A stretch of 64,000 nt of DNA from Emticicia sp. BO119 (GTDB lineage: Bacteria > Bacteroidota > Bacteroidia > Cytophagales > Spirosomataceae): the NCBI RefSeq assembly GCF_013912375.1, contig NZ_JACETV010000001.1:1240001-1304000 (forward strand), given 5' to 3'. Position 1 is the stretch's first letter; each line of letters begins with the position of its first letter. A model generated the notes under the pieces. It was given only the letters and a program-made list of their open reading frames with translations. It did not search any database and was not told the DNA's origin. Shown one piece after another: positions 24,776 through 33,506 of the stretch. A program made the translations under genes and the position numbers.

Positions 24776-25957
24776 TCATTTTATAGATAAATTCTTGTAG
24801 GAAATTGTTGGAAGCCCTTCTGAACTATACTTCTGTAGTAAGTTTAGCATTATTCTATGTATTTCAGTTCGATTGATACTGAGTTCTTTTTGAATTGCAA
24901 GATAAAAATCCTCTTCACTTTTCCCATAGCTAAATAATCTTTTCAGTCCTTCTATTCCGTTCTTTTCCAGGGCCAGATGACAGAATATACCACCGAAAAC
25001 GTAAACCGGATTCGTAAAATCATCTAATTGCTCATAATCAAGAATATTATTAAGATTAACCGTTGTATCATTTTTGTAGTAGTTATACACTCTTTCAATA
25101 TGGTATTTCAGGTCTTTTTCAAAATGCCCACCCCAATAGCCCGAAATTCCAGCCAGAAACCAGTCATGCGCATTAGTAAAAGAATTATTAATAATATGAA
25201 TGAGTTCGTGCTCGTGGAATTCGGGATTTTCATAGCCACCCGTATGTATAATATTATTTCTTGCATCAAAATAGCCACATTTATTATTTTTACCACCCAT
25301 GCCTATTTTATAATCAAAGCCTATAGTGTTATATAAATTATCACAGCTTTCATAAATATAATAATCCAATTTTTCGAATGGTACGCCAAAAAGTGAAGTT
25401 AATATAAAGTAGGCTTTATTCGTTTTTTTTGCATTTCTACTATTGAATTTATGAGCTGAACTATAATGATAAAGGATTTGGCCTACTCTTTTTTCTTTCC
25501 AGTTGTGAGTATTTATATCTAATATATTATAAAAATAATATCCCCCGTTTTCTTTCTTTAATGGATAATTTGTAATAGCCACAGGTACAAAAGATGCATC
25601 GGTCTCGGTATAATAAAATATACTTTTGATAATATAGTAGTTATTACGTTTTGAAATGGATATCACCTTATTATTAAGACCAAGTTCTAATAATGATGGA
25701 GATAAAGCTCCGTTATAATTAAGCAAATCCGGGTATTTATTTTTTTGAATAGCTTCTTTTGCCCAATATTCATTAAAGTCAGCGTATTTTTCTCGGTTTA
25801 AAAATTCATTATCATAAGTTATATATTTTTGCCATTTTTTCAGAATGCCTTTATTTTCGATATTTAATGTATCAATACCATGATTAATCTGGAGCAACTG
25901 CTGAGCCGATAATTCTAATTGTAAGAGCAGTAAAAAAATAATTGAAGGACTTCTCAT
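24776..25957 (-). CDS. Exported zincin-like protein (HExxH)
   Basis: 393 residues with a signal peptide (MRSPSIIFLLLLQLELSAQ). HELIHI near residue 250 is an HExxH metal site, followed 18 residues later by LAGISGYWGG, which corresponds to the conserved E-G-x-x-x-Y-x-G-G strand of peptidase MA-like gluzincins. In this protein the expected Glu (third zinc ligand) is Ala, so activity may be weak or lost. There is no other recognisable domain. It is transcribed alone, bounded upstream by a strong terminator. Confidence 0.6.
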   Translation of the reverse strand: MRSPSIIFLLLLQLELSAQQLLQINHGIDTLNIENKGILKKWQKYITYDNEFLNREKYADFNEYWAKEAIQKNKYPDLLNYNGALSPSLLELGLNNKVISISKRNNYYIIKSIFYYTETDASFVPVAITNYPLKKENGGYYFYNILDINTHNWKEKRVGQILYHYSSAHKFNSRNAKKTNKAYFILTSLFGVPFEKLDYYIYESCDNLYNTIGFDYKIGMGGKNNKCGYFDARNNIIHTGGYENPEFHEHELIHIINNSFTNAHDWFLAGISGYWGGHFEKDLKYHIERVYNYYKNDTTVNLNNILDYEQLDDFTNPVYVFGGIFCHLALEKNGIEGLKRLFSYGKSEEDFYLAIQKELSINRTEIHRIMLNLLQKYSSEGLPTISYKNLSIK

Positions 25958-26060
25958 AATTGAAATTGAACAGATGATAGAAATTAGGATTAGCTGAATT
26001 TTATTAATGTTGAAAATAGATAACTTTTGAGTTGTTGTAATTTAGCCGTAAAACTAAATA

Positions 26061-26096
26061 AAAAGGCCACTGATGAGTTATCATCAGTGGCCTTTT
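26061..26096 (-). terminator. Intrinsic terminator of yceI-type gene
   Basis: A 16-bp perfect stem (AAAAGGCCACTGATGA with its complement) around a GTTA loop. The T-run is within the stem end on either strand, so it can work in both directions. It lies 27 bases after the YceI stop. Confidence 0.92.
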
Positions 26097-26122
26097 AAGA
26101 AATCTTAACGATTCCTATATTT

Positions 26123-26743
26123 TTAAACGCCAATTTTGGCTGCGACTAATTTTACCTCTACAATAAAGTTGTCGTAAATGGCTTTATCACCAATCGTATC
26201 GAAGAAAGATTTAGAAGCATATTTGCTGCCAAATTTAGTCCTGTCTACTTCAAATTTAGCAGAAGCACTTGCTGAACCATTTTTGTTGATACTTACTGTA
26301 GCAGGGAACGAAATAGGTTGTGTAACACCATTGATTGTGAGGTTTCCTGCAATATCGTAGCTTGTCCCACCTTTAGGAGTAGCTTTTGTAATTTTAAATG
26401 AAGCAGTCGGATATTTTGCTGCATCAAAGAAATCAGGAGCTTTCAGGTGACTTACCAATTTAGCATTGTATCCCTCATCTTTAACATCTAATACTCTGAT
26501 ACTATTAATATCAATTATGAAGTCACCGCCTGTTAATTTGTCTCCATCTACTATAATATTACCAGCCTGAATATTAATTGTACCGTTATGCTCACCTGTA
26601 ATTTTCTTACCTATCCAGCTGAAAGTACTGGTTTGGGTATTTACTTTCAAGGTTTGCGGGGCTTTTTTGCCTTTATCAGCCATTGCTGAAAAACTTAAAA
26701 ATCCTGCGATTGCTACTGTAAATAAACTTCTAAAAATGTTCAT
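26123..26743 (-). CDS. YceI family lipid-binding periplasmic protein
   Basis: 206 residues. Signal peptide, then the YceI lipocalin-like barrel: STFSWIGKKITGEHNGTINI at the start, GGDFIIDINSIRVLD, and LTINGVTQPISFPATVSI near the end are characteristic. Members bind polyisoprenoid or similar lipids in the periplasm. The MarR-type regulator gene is 113 bases upstream on the same strand, a pairing seen in other Bacteroidota, so regulation by it is likely. The gene ends with a very strong terminator. Confidence 0.9.
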   Translation of the reverse strand: MNIFRSLFTVAIAGFLSFSAMADKGKKAPQTLKVNTQTSTFSWIGKKITGEHNGTINIQAGNIIVDGDKLTGGDFIIDINSIRVLDVKDEGYNAKLVSHLKAPDFFDAAKYPTASFKITKATPKGGTSYDIAGNLTINGVTQPISFPATVSINKNGSASASAKFEVDRTKFGSKYASKSFFDTIGDKAIYDNFIVEVKLVAAKIGV

Positions 26744-26856
26744 TGGTTTTGATACTTTGGTTTAAGCAAGTTAAAAAAAGTGAAAAATAAAATCTTTATA
26801 ATCAATAGATTAAGTAGAGTAATAAACTATACAAACTTTACCTTTGAAAAAGTTGA

Positions 26857-27315
26857 TTAATTACTGCCTCTGAGCTTATCGAGTAAATCGCTAAGGGTTT
26901 CTGCTTCAGTCGGTGTCAAATTAGAAAAGGATGTTTCCCAATTCTCCTGTAATACATCAATTTCTTTCAACACATCCAGGCCTTTTTGCGTAATTCTTAC
27001 ATCGCAAGCCCTTCTATCATCTTTGTTATCGCATCGTGAGGCTAAATCTTTTGTCAATAATTTATCAACAAGACGAGAAGCATTTGACATCTTATCCAAC
27101 ATCCGTTCTATGATTCCGTTCACAGTAATAGGGTTCGGATATTGACCTCGCAAGATTCGTAATACATTATATTGCTGCGCCGTGAGATCAAACGGCTTCA
27201 GAATATTCATGTGGTCGCTGTTCATCCAGTTATTGGTAAATAATATATTTACTACCAGTTTCTGATATGGACTCTTAAAGGGTTTTTGCTGTTTTATGTC
27301 TTTTTCTATGGACAT
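26857..27315 (-). CDS. MarR family transcriptional regulator
   Basis: 152 residues of winged-helix MarR type: LTAQQYNVLRILRGQ (helix 2-3), NGIIERMLDKMSNASRLVDKLLTKDLASR (recognition helix), then DDRRACDVRITQKGLDVL (wing with the typical DxRxxxVxLTxxG pattern). Helical ends form the dimer. It is probably a repressor with a small-molecule or redox ligand. A near-palindrome upstream at 27351-27368 is a candidate autoregulatory site, and the YceI gene downstream is the likely second target. Confidence 0.9.
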   Translation of the reverse strand: MSIEKDIKQQKPFKSPYQKLVVNILFTNNWMNSDHMNILKPFDLTAQQYNVLRILRGQYPNPITVNGIIERMLDKMSNASRLVDKLLTKDLASRCDNKDDRRACDVRITQKGLDVLKEIDVLQENWETSFSNLTPTEAETLSDLLDKLRGSN

Positions 27316-27350
27316 ATTATTTTAAATAACTGTAGTAGTTTATTATACAC

Positions 27351-27368
27351 TAACAATGTATGTTGTTA
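27351..27368. promoter_or_regulatory. Candidate MarR operator palindrome
   Basis: TAACAA-TGTATG-TTGTTA at 27351-27368 is an 18-bp palindrome with six-base arms, 36 bases upstream of the marR-type start. MarR dimers usually bind such palindromes overlapping their promoter. The assignment is inference from position and symmetry. Confidence 0.45.
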
Positions 27369-27415
27369 CATATAATACAAATGTCAATGACACTTAGTTC
27401 CATTGATTAAAAAAA

Positions 27416-29254
27416 TTATCGGAGAGGAATTATGCTTGGTGCAGAAATATCGAAATCACGTAAGCGAAGCGGCTGGATACTATCAAAACCAAAACGGAAG
27501 TTTGAGTTAGTATTCGGGAGATTCGGATAGTATCCAATCCGGATCTGAAATGTTTTAAAAGTAAGATTTTCATTTCTGATTCTTAGCCCAATTCCATAGC
27601 CCTGATAGAGTGTACTACTAAACAGAGGAATATTTCGTAAACTAACCAAACCAAAATTGGCAAATGTAAAATAGGCTACTCTAAATCCAACAATGCTTTT
27701 CTTTGAAAACAAAACAGATTCAAAACCTAAAGTTAAACGTTTATCACCAATCAATGAGCTGTTATTTACCCCAACAATACCATCTGACCCACTAATGTTA
27801 AGATAATCAATGGGGTCACGGTTAATGCCATAGGTAAAACCTAAATTAACAAAATTTCGGGTCTGAGCTTTACCTAATTTCATTAAGGGGCTGAAATAAT
27901 AGCTTTGTAGGCTCAAAATACCTTGTTGAGCCTCTTTCTTTTTAAGATATGTGCCTGCATTGGCTAAAAAGTAAAGGTAGCCTTTTTCGTGCGAGAGGTA
28001 TGTGCCATTAGCATATTGAAGACCAGCATAATTTCTTGCACCAAATTCAGTTTGTTCCCTACCAAAAGTCAAAGAAATCAGACTACCAGTGGGTACATCC
28101 TCAGTTCTACCAAATCCATAAATTAAAATATCTCTTTTATAATAGCGGGTTGAATAGCCTATGCTGCCCAATATAGTGGTTCGGTTCCAGTATATTTTGT
28201 TTGTATCAGCTCTTACTTCTGGTCGGGTTCTGTATTCATAACTCGAACGTCGTCCCGCCACAATAAGCCGCTGACTGGCTCTGGAACCTTTTAATTTAAA
28301 AGCGTGCCCATACCATAAGTCTGAATAATAATAGCCTGTTTGGTAGACGAGTTCTTTCTCAAAGAGGTTCAACCTTTTGTACTCACGGATTTTATAATAG
28401 CCTAATTCAATAGCCCCTGCATCTTTGGTATCAACAGTCAGGAATGGTCTGAAAGCCCTTACCGAAAATTGAGTTAAATCTCGTTCTCTTATAGCACTGA
28501 TTTGTCCTGTAATAAAAGTCTTACCGATATATGGAATCGTATAGACACTTCTTGCCCCAAAGTCCTGATAAGGGTCATCTTTTTTCCAGGTAATTTTATT
28601 AAGAAATGAATGTCCGTTTCCCTGAAAATTACGGTCTTCAATCCCAATTTTAAAGTCTTTTGGGCTACTTGCCGCCACGTCAAAGTTTATTGACCATACG
28701 TCTTGTATGATAACAGTTATGTCGACCATCCATGGGCTTCCCCTTCGCTCTTTTACCAATATCCGGGCGTCATGAATGATTGGGTTCGCTCTCAGCAAAC
28801 GCTCGGTATCTTTTAATGTCTGTGGATTGAGTTTATCCCACTCCTTAAATAAGAGAAAAGATTTTCTGATTACCTTCTCCCGGGTATTGGTATGAAAGTT
28901 TTTGCTGGCAAAGCGCTCAAAGCGGTTACCTCTCCTGGTCGTGTCATTGACACTCGGGCCGAAAATATCTAATTGTTTAACGATGATTCTGCCAATTACC
29001 TTGCCTTCATATTGTGCAAAAGGATTAGCCTCCAATTTGTCAATTTCATTCTTGAGAATATTCGTATTATATACATCTCTGAACAAAAAGCCATATATCT
29101 GTCGCCCAATCTTACTTTTACCCATACTTGTTTTTAGTTTAGTGTACATAACGCTGTCTTTGGCAGATTTATCACTGTCAAATTTTTCATAGTCAGGGGT
29201 TTGTCCGAAAGTAAAATGCGAGAGCAGTAAAAATATAAAGGCACATTTCTTCAT
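27416..29254 (-). CDS. BamA/TamA-like outer-membrane protein
   Basis: 612 residues. Signal peptide (MKKCAFIFLLLSHFTFGQ), then one or two POTRA-like modules (about 85-205: IGRIIVKQLDIFGP..., LRANPIIHDARILVKE), then a surface-antigen-type beta-barrel from about 210 to the end with aromatic alternate residues. It has fewer POTRA domains than BamA, so it is probably an accessory member of the Omp85 group. The C-terminus IPLR lacks the typical final Phe. The role in outer-membrane assembly is inferred. The gene stands alone. Confidence 0.7.
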   Translation of the reverse strand: MKKCAFIFLLLSHFTFGQTPDYEKFDSDKSAKDSVMYTKLKTSMGKSKIGRQIYGFLFRDVYNTNILKNEIDKLEANPFAQYEGKVIGRIIVKQLDIFGPSVNDTTRRGNRFERFASKNFHTNTREKVIRKSFLLFKEWDKLNPQTLKDTERLLRANPIIHDARILVKERRGSPWMVDITVIIQDVWSINFDVAASSPKDFKIGIEDRNFQGNGHSFLNKITWKKDDPYQDFGARSVYTIPYIGKTFITGQISAIRERDLTQFSVRAFRPFLTVDTKDAGAIELGYYKIREYKRLNLFEKELVYQTGYYYSDLWYGHAFKLKGSRASQRLIVAGRRSSYEYRTRPEVRADTNKIYWNRTTILGSIGYSTRYYKRDILIYGFGRTEDVPTGSLISLTFGREQTEFGARNYAGLQYANGTYLSHEKGYLYFLANAGTYLKKKEAQQGILSLQSYYFSPLMKLGKAQTRNFVNLGFTYGINRDPIDYLNISGSDGIVGVNNSSLIGDKRLTLGFESVLFSKKSIVGFRVAYFTFANFGLVSLRNIPLFSSTLYQGYGIGLRIRNENLTFKTFQIRIGYYPNLPNTNSNFRFGFDSIQPLRLRDFDISAPSIIPLR

Positions 29255-29389
29255 GCTGAAAAGATACGATTTTTTTATAAACCTGCAACATTATTGTACC
29301 TTGTTAACAAGGAAGTTAACAGTTGTGTAATTGTTGGATTCAGTATAGTTAAAAGCAGATATAAGGGTAGATTGTTTAAATGCAGAACA

Positions 29390-29424
29390 CAAAAAAGCGG
29401 ATATCAGAACTATCTGGTATCCGC
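29390..29424 (-). terminator. Intrinsic terminator of DUF11 protein gene
   Basis: GCGGATATCAGA and TCTGGTATCCGC (29397-29424) pair over 12 bases with one wobble and an ACTA loop. TTTTTTG follows on the minus strand. It lies 38 bases beyond the stop at 29462. Confidence 0.88.
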
Positions 29425-29461
29425 GACTGGTTTTGTTTGTACTGAAGGTTTACTTTTTAAG

Positions 29462-31768
29462 TTACTCTGATTTGACAATAGTGATTGGCACGCAGACCTT
29501 TGGCGGGCAGCTTGAACACGCTGCCGGAGGATTAACTACTGTGCTCAATTCACAAGTATTACTATCGGTTATAATTAAGGTTTTACTACCACTGGTTATT
29601 AACCCTGCGGGGATTGGTACACTTGTCGTTCCATAGGCAAATGTCCCGACCACAGAGCCATTGAGCGAAACTGTATAATTGCCACCACTACCCCCTGAAG
29701 GGTTTAAAGTAATTGTGAATGTATCATCAGATGAATCTCCTGTTGTGCTGTTATTATCGCAGATAGCAACAGCATTAGCGGATAAAGGCGCAGGATTAGC
29801 CGTAACTGTAACAGTATCTGAATTGACGCACCCGAGTGCATCCGTAATCGTGACGGTATAGTTGGTAGTTAAAGTAGGAGAAACGCTGATGGTCGATGTG
29901 GTTGCCCCGGTATTCCATAGTAAAGTCCCCGTACCTGTGGCTGTAAGGTTACTGGTAGTTCCTGCACAGGCTGTGATATTAGAACCTGCGCTTATTGCTG
30001 GTAAGGCATTTACATTTATAATTACCGGGCAACAGTTTCCTGAAAGACAACCACTCGTAGAGGTAAAGTTAACTGTATAATCGCCACTTGTTGCTACAAT
30101 CAACGTATCGTTGGTAGCACCAACAATAAGCGTATCATTTCTATACCATTGATAAGAACCTGCTGTAGGAGCAATGAGCGTAATAGTTTTCCCCTGACAA
30201 ATATCAATCGGAACCGTAACGCAGGCGCTGGCAATGTGATCTTGTGTAGAAGCATTGTCAGTATCAGTCTCATTTGATGCAGTAATCTGAGCAACATTCG
30301 ATACAACTCCTGACGAGTCGGCAGTAGCGGTAATAGTTAAGGATATATTATTGGTCGTACCTCCTAAAGCACTGCCGATTGTCCAGATTCCCGTTCCGGG
30401 CGTGTAAAATGTACCAGTACCAGCACTATGAGATACATAGGTTAAACCAGTTGGCAAAATATCAGTTACTTTTACTCCAGTAGCATTCTGGGTTGTATTA
30501 TCACGCGTAGCAGTGATCGTAAATACGACAGTTCCGCCTTTTGAAGGTGTTGAATTATTGACAGTTTTAGAGAGCGACAAATCAATTGCATTTGAATCAC
30601 AGCCATCTGGTATTCCGTCTCCGTCAGTATCCAACAAATCATCACCAGTACTGCATTTATCCATACAATCTGGTACTCCATCATTATCAGAATCTAATTT
30701 TACATACGCATAATAAACATTAATACTAGTTAATAAAGAAGCAACTCCACCAACGGTTATTCTTATCTGATTATAAGGCAATGTTGTTTTAAACCCAACC
30801 TGATAAGTAGGTGTTGTTCCTGGTAGTGCAACCGCCGATAAAAGTGAAGTTCCCGCAACCGTCTCTTGTAAAACACCTCCATTATAAGTAGATATAGTTA
30901 CACCTCCCAACAAGTTTAACCCTAAAATGCTCGTGTTCTCTTTGATAAGAAAACCAGCAAAAGAACCTGCCGGATATGTAGAAGAGGCATTTACCTGAAT
31001 ATAACGGCTACATGCTAATCCTAAAGGAATATTTATGGTAGCAAAATCCGTAGTATCGGCGTTATTTGTGTTCCCGGAATTTGTAATACTTGTGGCGATA
31101 CAAAGTATGCCTGGAGTATCAGTCGTAACACTACTTACTTCACTCCCTGTGAGAGCGTTTATACAATCATGGGCACAACTGGCGGGCCCTTCAAAAGCCT
31201 CATAAATACGAAGAGTTGTAAGTGCAGAAACTGTTCCGGTACCAACTAATCTTACCTCATCAAAATCAGCAGTTGTGGTAAAACTTAAGATTTGCTTACC
31301 ATTTGATGTACCCTGTAAAACAGCCAGATTTAGTGTTGGTGAACCACTAAGGGTTGCGGTTTCCTGTAGTACACCATTACGATAAGTTTCAATACTCAAA
31401 TTACTTAAAACTGCGGCATTCAACAAGCCTGCATCCGGAGCAATTATAAATCCTGCTTCGTTACCCGCCGGATAATATTGAAGAGAATCTTTTACAATCA
31501 TCAGATTGTAACCGCTTACTGCCTGGGCAAGTAGAGTGACCGTCGCATAATTACCCAAATTACCATCTACAACATTTCCGGCGTTTGAAATACTACAAAG
31601 CACACATATACCTCCTCCTAAAGGTGTGCCTACATACGCCCCTGTGCCTGCGATGGGGTCGAGACAAATTCTGTTGTTCTCAATTGTTTGCTGGCTGAAA
31701 GCAATACCGGAGTAGAAAGACAAAAATACGAGCAAAAGTAGCCTGCATGTAGTTTTAATTGTTACCAT
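29462..31768 (-). CDS. Large cell-surface protein with TSP3-like and DUF11 domains
   Basis: 768 residues from the ATG at 31768; the alternative TTG at 31774 is less likely. Signal peptide, then two similar beta modules of about 170 residues each (both with YPAGNEAGFII/YPAGSFAGFLI), an Asp-rich calcium-binding TSP type 3 segment (DSDNDGVPDCMDKC, DTDGDGIPDGCD), a DUF11 domain (VTDILPTGLTYVSHSAGTG), and Ig/PKD-like C-terminal modules. No type A or B sorting domain is seen; it ends CPPKVCVPITIVKSE. It is likely exported and surface attached. A long upstream gap with a repeated motif precedes it. Confidence 0.75.
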   Translation of the reverse strand: MVTIKTTCRLLLLVFLSFYSGIAFSQQTIENNRICLDPIAGTGAYVGTPLGGGICVLCSISNAGNVVDGNLGNYATVTLLAQAVSGYNLMIVKDSLQYYPAGNEAGFIIAPDAGLLNAAVLSNLSIETYRNGVLQETATLSGSPTLNLAVLQGTSNGKQILSFTTTADFDEVRLVGTGTVSALTTLRIYEAFEGPASCAHDCINALTGSEVSSVTTDTPGILCIATSITNSGNTNNADTTDFATINIPLGLACSRYIQVNASSTYPAGSFAGFLIKENTSILGLNLLGGVTISTYNGGVLQETVAGTSLLSAVALPGTTPTYQVGFKTTLPYNQIRITVGGVASLLTSINVYYAYVKLDSDNDGVPDCMDKCSTGDDLLDTDGDGIPDGCDSNAIDLSLSKTVNNSTPSKGGTVVFTITATRDNTTQNATGVKVTDILPTGLTYVSHSAGTGTFYTPGTGIWTIGSALGGTTNNISLTITATADSSGVVSNVAQITASNETDTDNASTQDHIASACVTVPIDICQGKTITLIAPTAGSYQWYRNDTLIVGATNDTLIVATSGDYTVNFTSTSGCLSGNCCPVIINVNALPAISAGSNITACAGTTSNLTATGTGTLLWNTGATTSTISVSPTLTTNYTVTITDALGCVNSDTVTVTANPAPLSANAVAICDNNSTTGDSSDDTFTITLNPSGGSGGNYTVSLNGSVVGTFAYGTTSVPIPAGLITSGSKTLIITDSNTCELSTVVNPPAACSSCPPKVCVPITIVKSE

Positions 31769-32913
31769 GTGCAAAAGTTTTTAAAATTGTTTAGCAAAAG
31801 ATTTAATAAGCCGGAAGAGAGGCATTTGCCTGTATCATATTCCGGCGTTTACAGCAAAAATTACTTTAGAAAATCGAGCAAAAGTTTTATATTCTGATAC
31901 TAAATAATGATAGAGCTACTCCAATGGAATTTAGCTGTTATAATTTCTTATTTAAAATAAAACTCAAAAGAAAAGCATCAATCATTATACGTATCAAACA
32001 GCAATTATTTCTGTTCAGCAAAAGTTCTTGATAGTTAAAGATGCAAAGTATAAACAAAGGTTATCTCTTAAAGACATCCTAAAACAAACGGCTTTATTCT
32101 TGCTTAATAAAAATAAGGCAGGAAATGTATTTGTAAATACTGGCATCAGTCAGCAAAAGTTTTTAATTAATACAAAAAAACATAGTAAACCCCTTAGTGA
32201 CTTCTCACGCAAATAATAGATGGTTCTTAGTCTGGATAAGAAATAGAAAAGGAGATATTTTGTTTTTTATGTACATCGGTTCAGCAAAAGTTATTTCAGG
32301 TTCATCAATTTGCTTATTGTTAAAAGGATACTAAATAATCGGATAGCAAATTCCTTCTTAGCCTAAGCTGTTGATTTGATAATTAAATATCTTTATGAAG
32401 ATAAATAATACGGAAAGTGATTTGTTATTTTTGGGTGCATCCTACAGCAAATTGGTTTTAATTGATTACAACAAAGGTTATTTAAAATATTACGCAAAAA
32501 ATTGTTCTTTATAGTTATTCTCTTCTTTGTATAGTTTGTAGATTTAAGAGAATTTTTTTATCTACTTAAATAATAAGAAATAATTGTGCCAATTTTTTTG
32601 CATAATAGTATTTTATCTATTAAAAATAGGACTATTTGTATTTTTTGTGCCGTTTAGTAATTATACTATCGCATATTTTTTTTGAAAAATTATCTAACGG
32701 CTACAGGATAATTTTTTGATAATCAATATTTTTAACTTTAGTATGAATTTTGTAGGTAAAACCTGCCTTATAAACCAGGTATATATCCATATATAAATAA
32801 TAGCAATTTATATATAGCAAGGCTTATATACGTAAATTGATTTGATTAAAATCCTGTGAATGTTCGTAATTCTAAGCCAGATTTATTTACTTCGCAGTTT
32901 TAAAAATTCTGTA
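31769..32913. repeat. 1.1-kb gap with a dispersed GCAAAAGTT motif
   Basis: No gene is seen. A GCAAAAG(TT) motif on the plus strand recurs at 31771, 31794, 31854, 31878, 32018, 32153 and 32284, with weaker GCAA copies at 32447 and 32494; three copies are CAGCAAAAGTT 131-135 bases apart. GATACTAAATAAT occurs at 31896 and again about 430 bases later, and ACAAAGGTTAT at about 32055 and 32471. The spacing of these three marks agrees roughly, suggesting an old duplication. On the minus strand the motif reads AACTTTTGC, close to the -7 promoter box. The right part (32500-32900) is AT-rich with no clear feature. Confidence 0.6.
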
Positions 32914-33489
32914 ATGCAATTATCCAAGCCACTTGTTTTAGCCTCCAATTCTCCACGCCGAAGAGAAATCATGTATAATGCTGGGTTTAATTTTTCAGTA
33001 AAAGTTATACCAACTGATGAAACCTTTCCGAATGAGATGCCTGCAGAGGAGGTACCTGTTTTTTTGGCAGGAAACAAAGCAGCTTGTTTTAAGGAAACCT
33101 TAGAAGATGAGATTATTCTCTGTGCAGATACTGTTGTGATAATTAATGATGAAATTATCAATAAACCAAAGGATATTGATGATGCCAGACGTATGTTAAA
33201 ACTCTTGAGTAATAGCGTTCATAGGGTAATTACTGGAGTATGTATCATGACAAAAGAAGAATCACTATCATTAGCTGATACTACTTATGTGACTTTCAAA
33301 ACATTAAGTGAATGGGAAATTGAATATTATATTCAGAAATGTCATCCTTTCGATAAGGCAGGGAGTTATGGCGTTCAGGATTTTATAGGTATGATCGGTA
33401 TTACAAGAATAGAGGGGTCTTTTTATACAGTGATGGGCTTACCTATACATAAAGTATATGAGGCATTAAAAAAGTATATGCTTTATTAA
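32914..33489 (+). CDS. Maf family nucleoside triphosphate pyrophosphatase
   Basis: 191 residues from the ATG at 32914 (MQLSKPLVLAS); the frame extends upstream to 32860 without family similarity. Motif SNSPRRREIM is the nucleotide loop, CADTVVIINDEIINKPKD holds the catalytic Asp, and DKAGSYGVQDF and IEGSFYTVMGLP are the conserved C-terminal motifs. It hydrolyses non-canonical or excess NTPs (dTTP/UTP type) in the cytosol. It precedes the amylase-like gene by 17 bases; the two are probably co-transcribed. Confidence 0.93.
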   Translation: MQLSKPLVLASNSPRRREIMYNAGFNFSVKVIPTDETFPNEMPAEEVPVFLAGNKAACFKETLEDEIILCADTVVIINDEIINKPKDIDDARRMLKLLSNSVHRVITGVCIMTKEESLSLADTTYVTFKTLSEWEIEYYIQKCHPFDKAGSYGVQDFIGMIGITRIEGSFYTVMGLPIHKVYEALKKYMLY

Positions 33490-33506
33490 GGTATTTGTCT
33501 GAAAAC

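Noticed and set aside
29433-30713. Several plus-strand open frames opposite the DUF11 gene
   Set aside because: They are Val/Pro/Thr-rich mirror images of the real minus-strand gene with no start signals.
32028-32216. 62-codon open frame in the repeat-bearing gap
   Set aside because: It crosses a copy of the repeated motif, is Lys/Leu-rich AT-biased sequence and has no upstream signal.
31771-32502. CRISPR array
   Set aside because: The motif is only nine to eleven bases, spacing is irregular (23 to 163 bases) and no cas gene is near.
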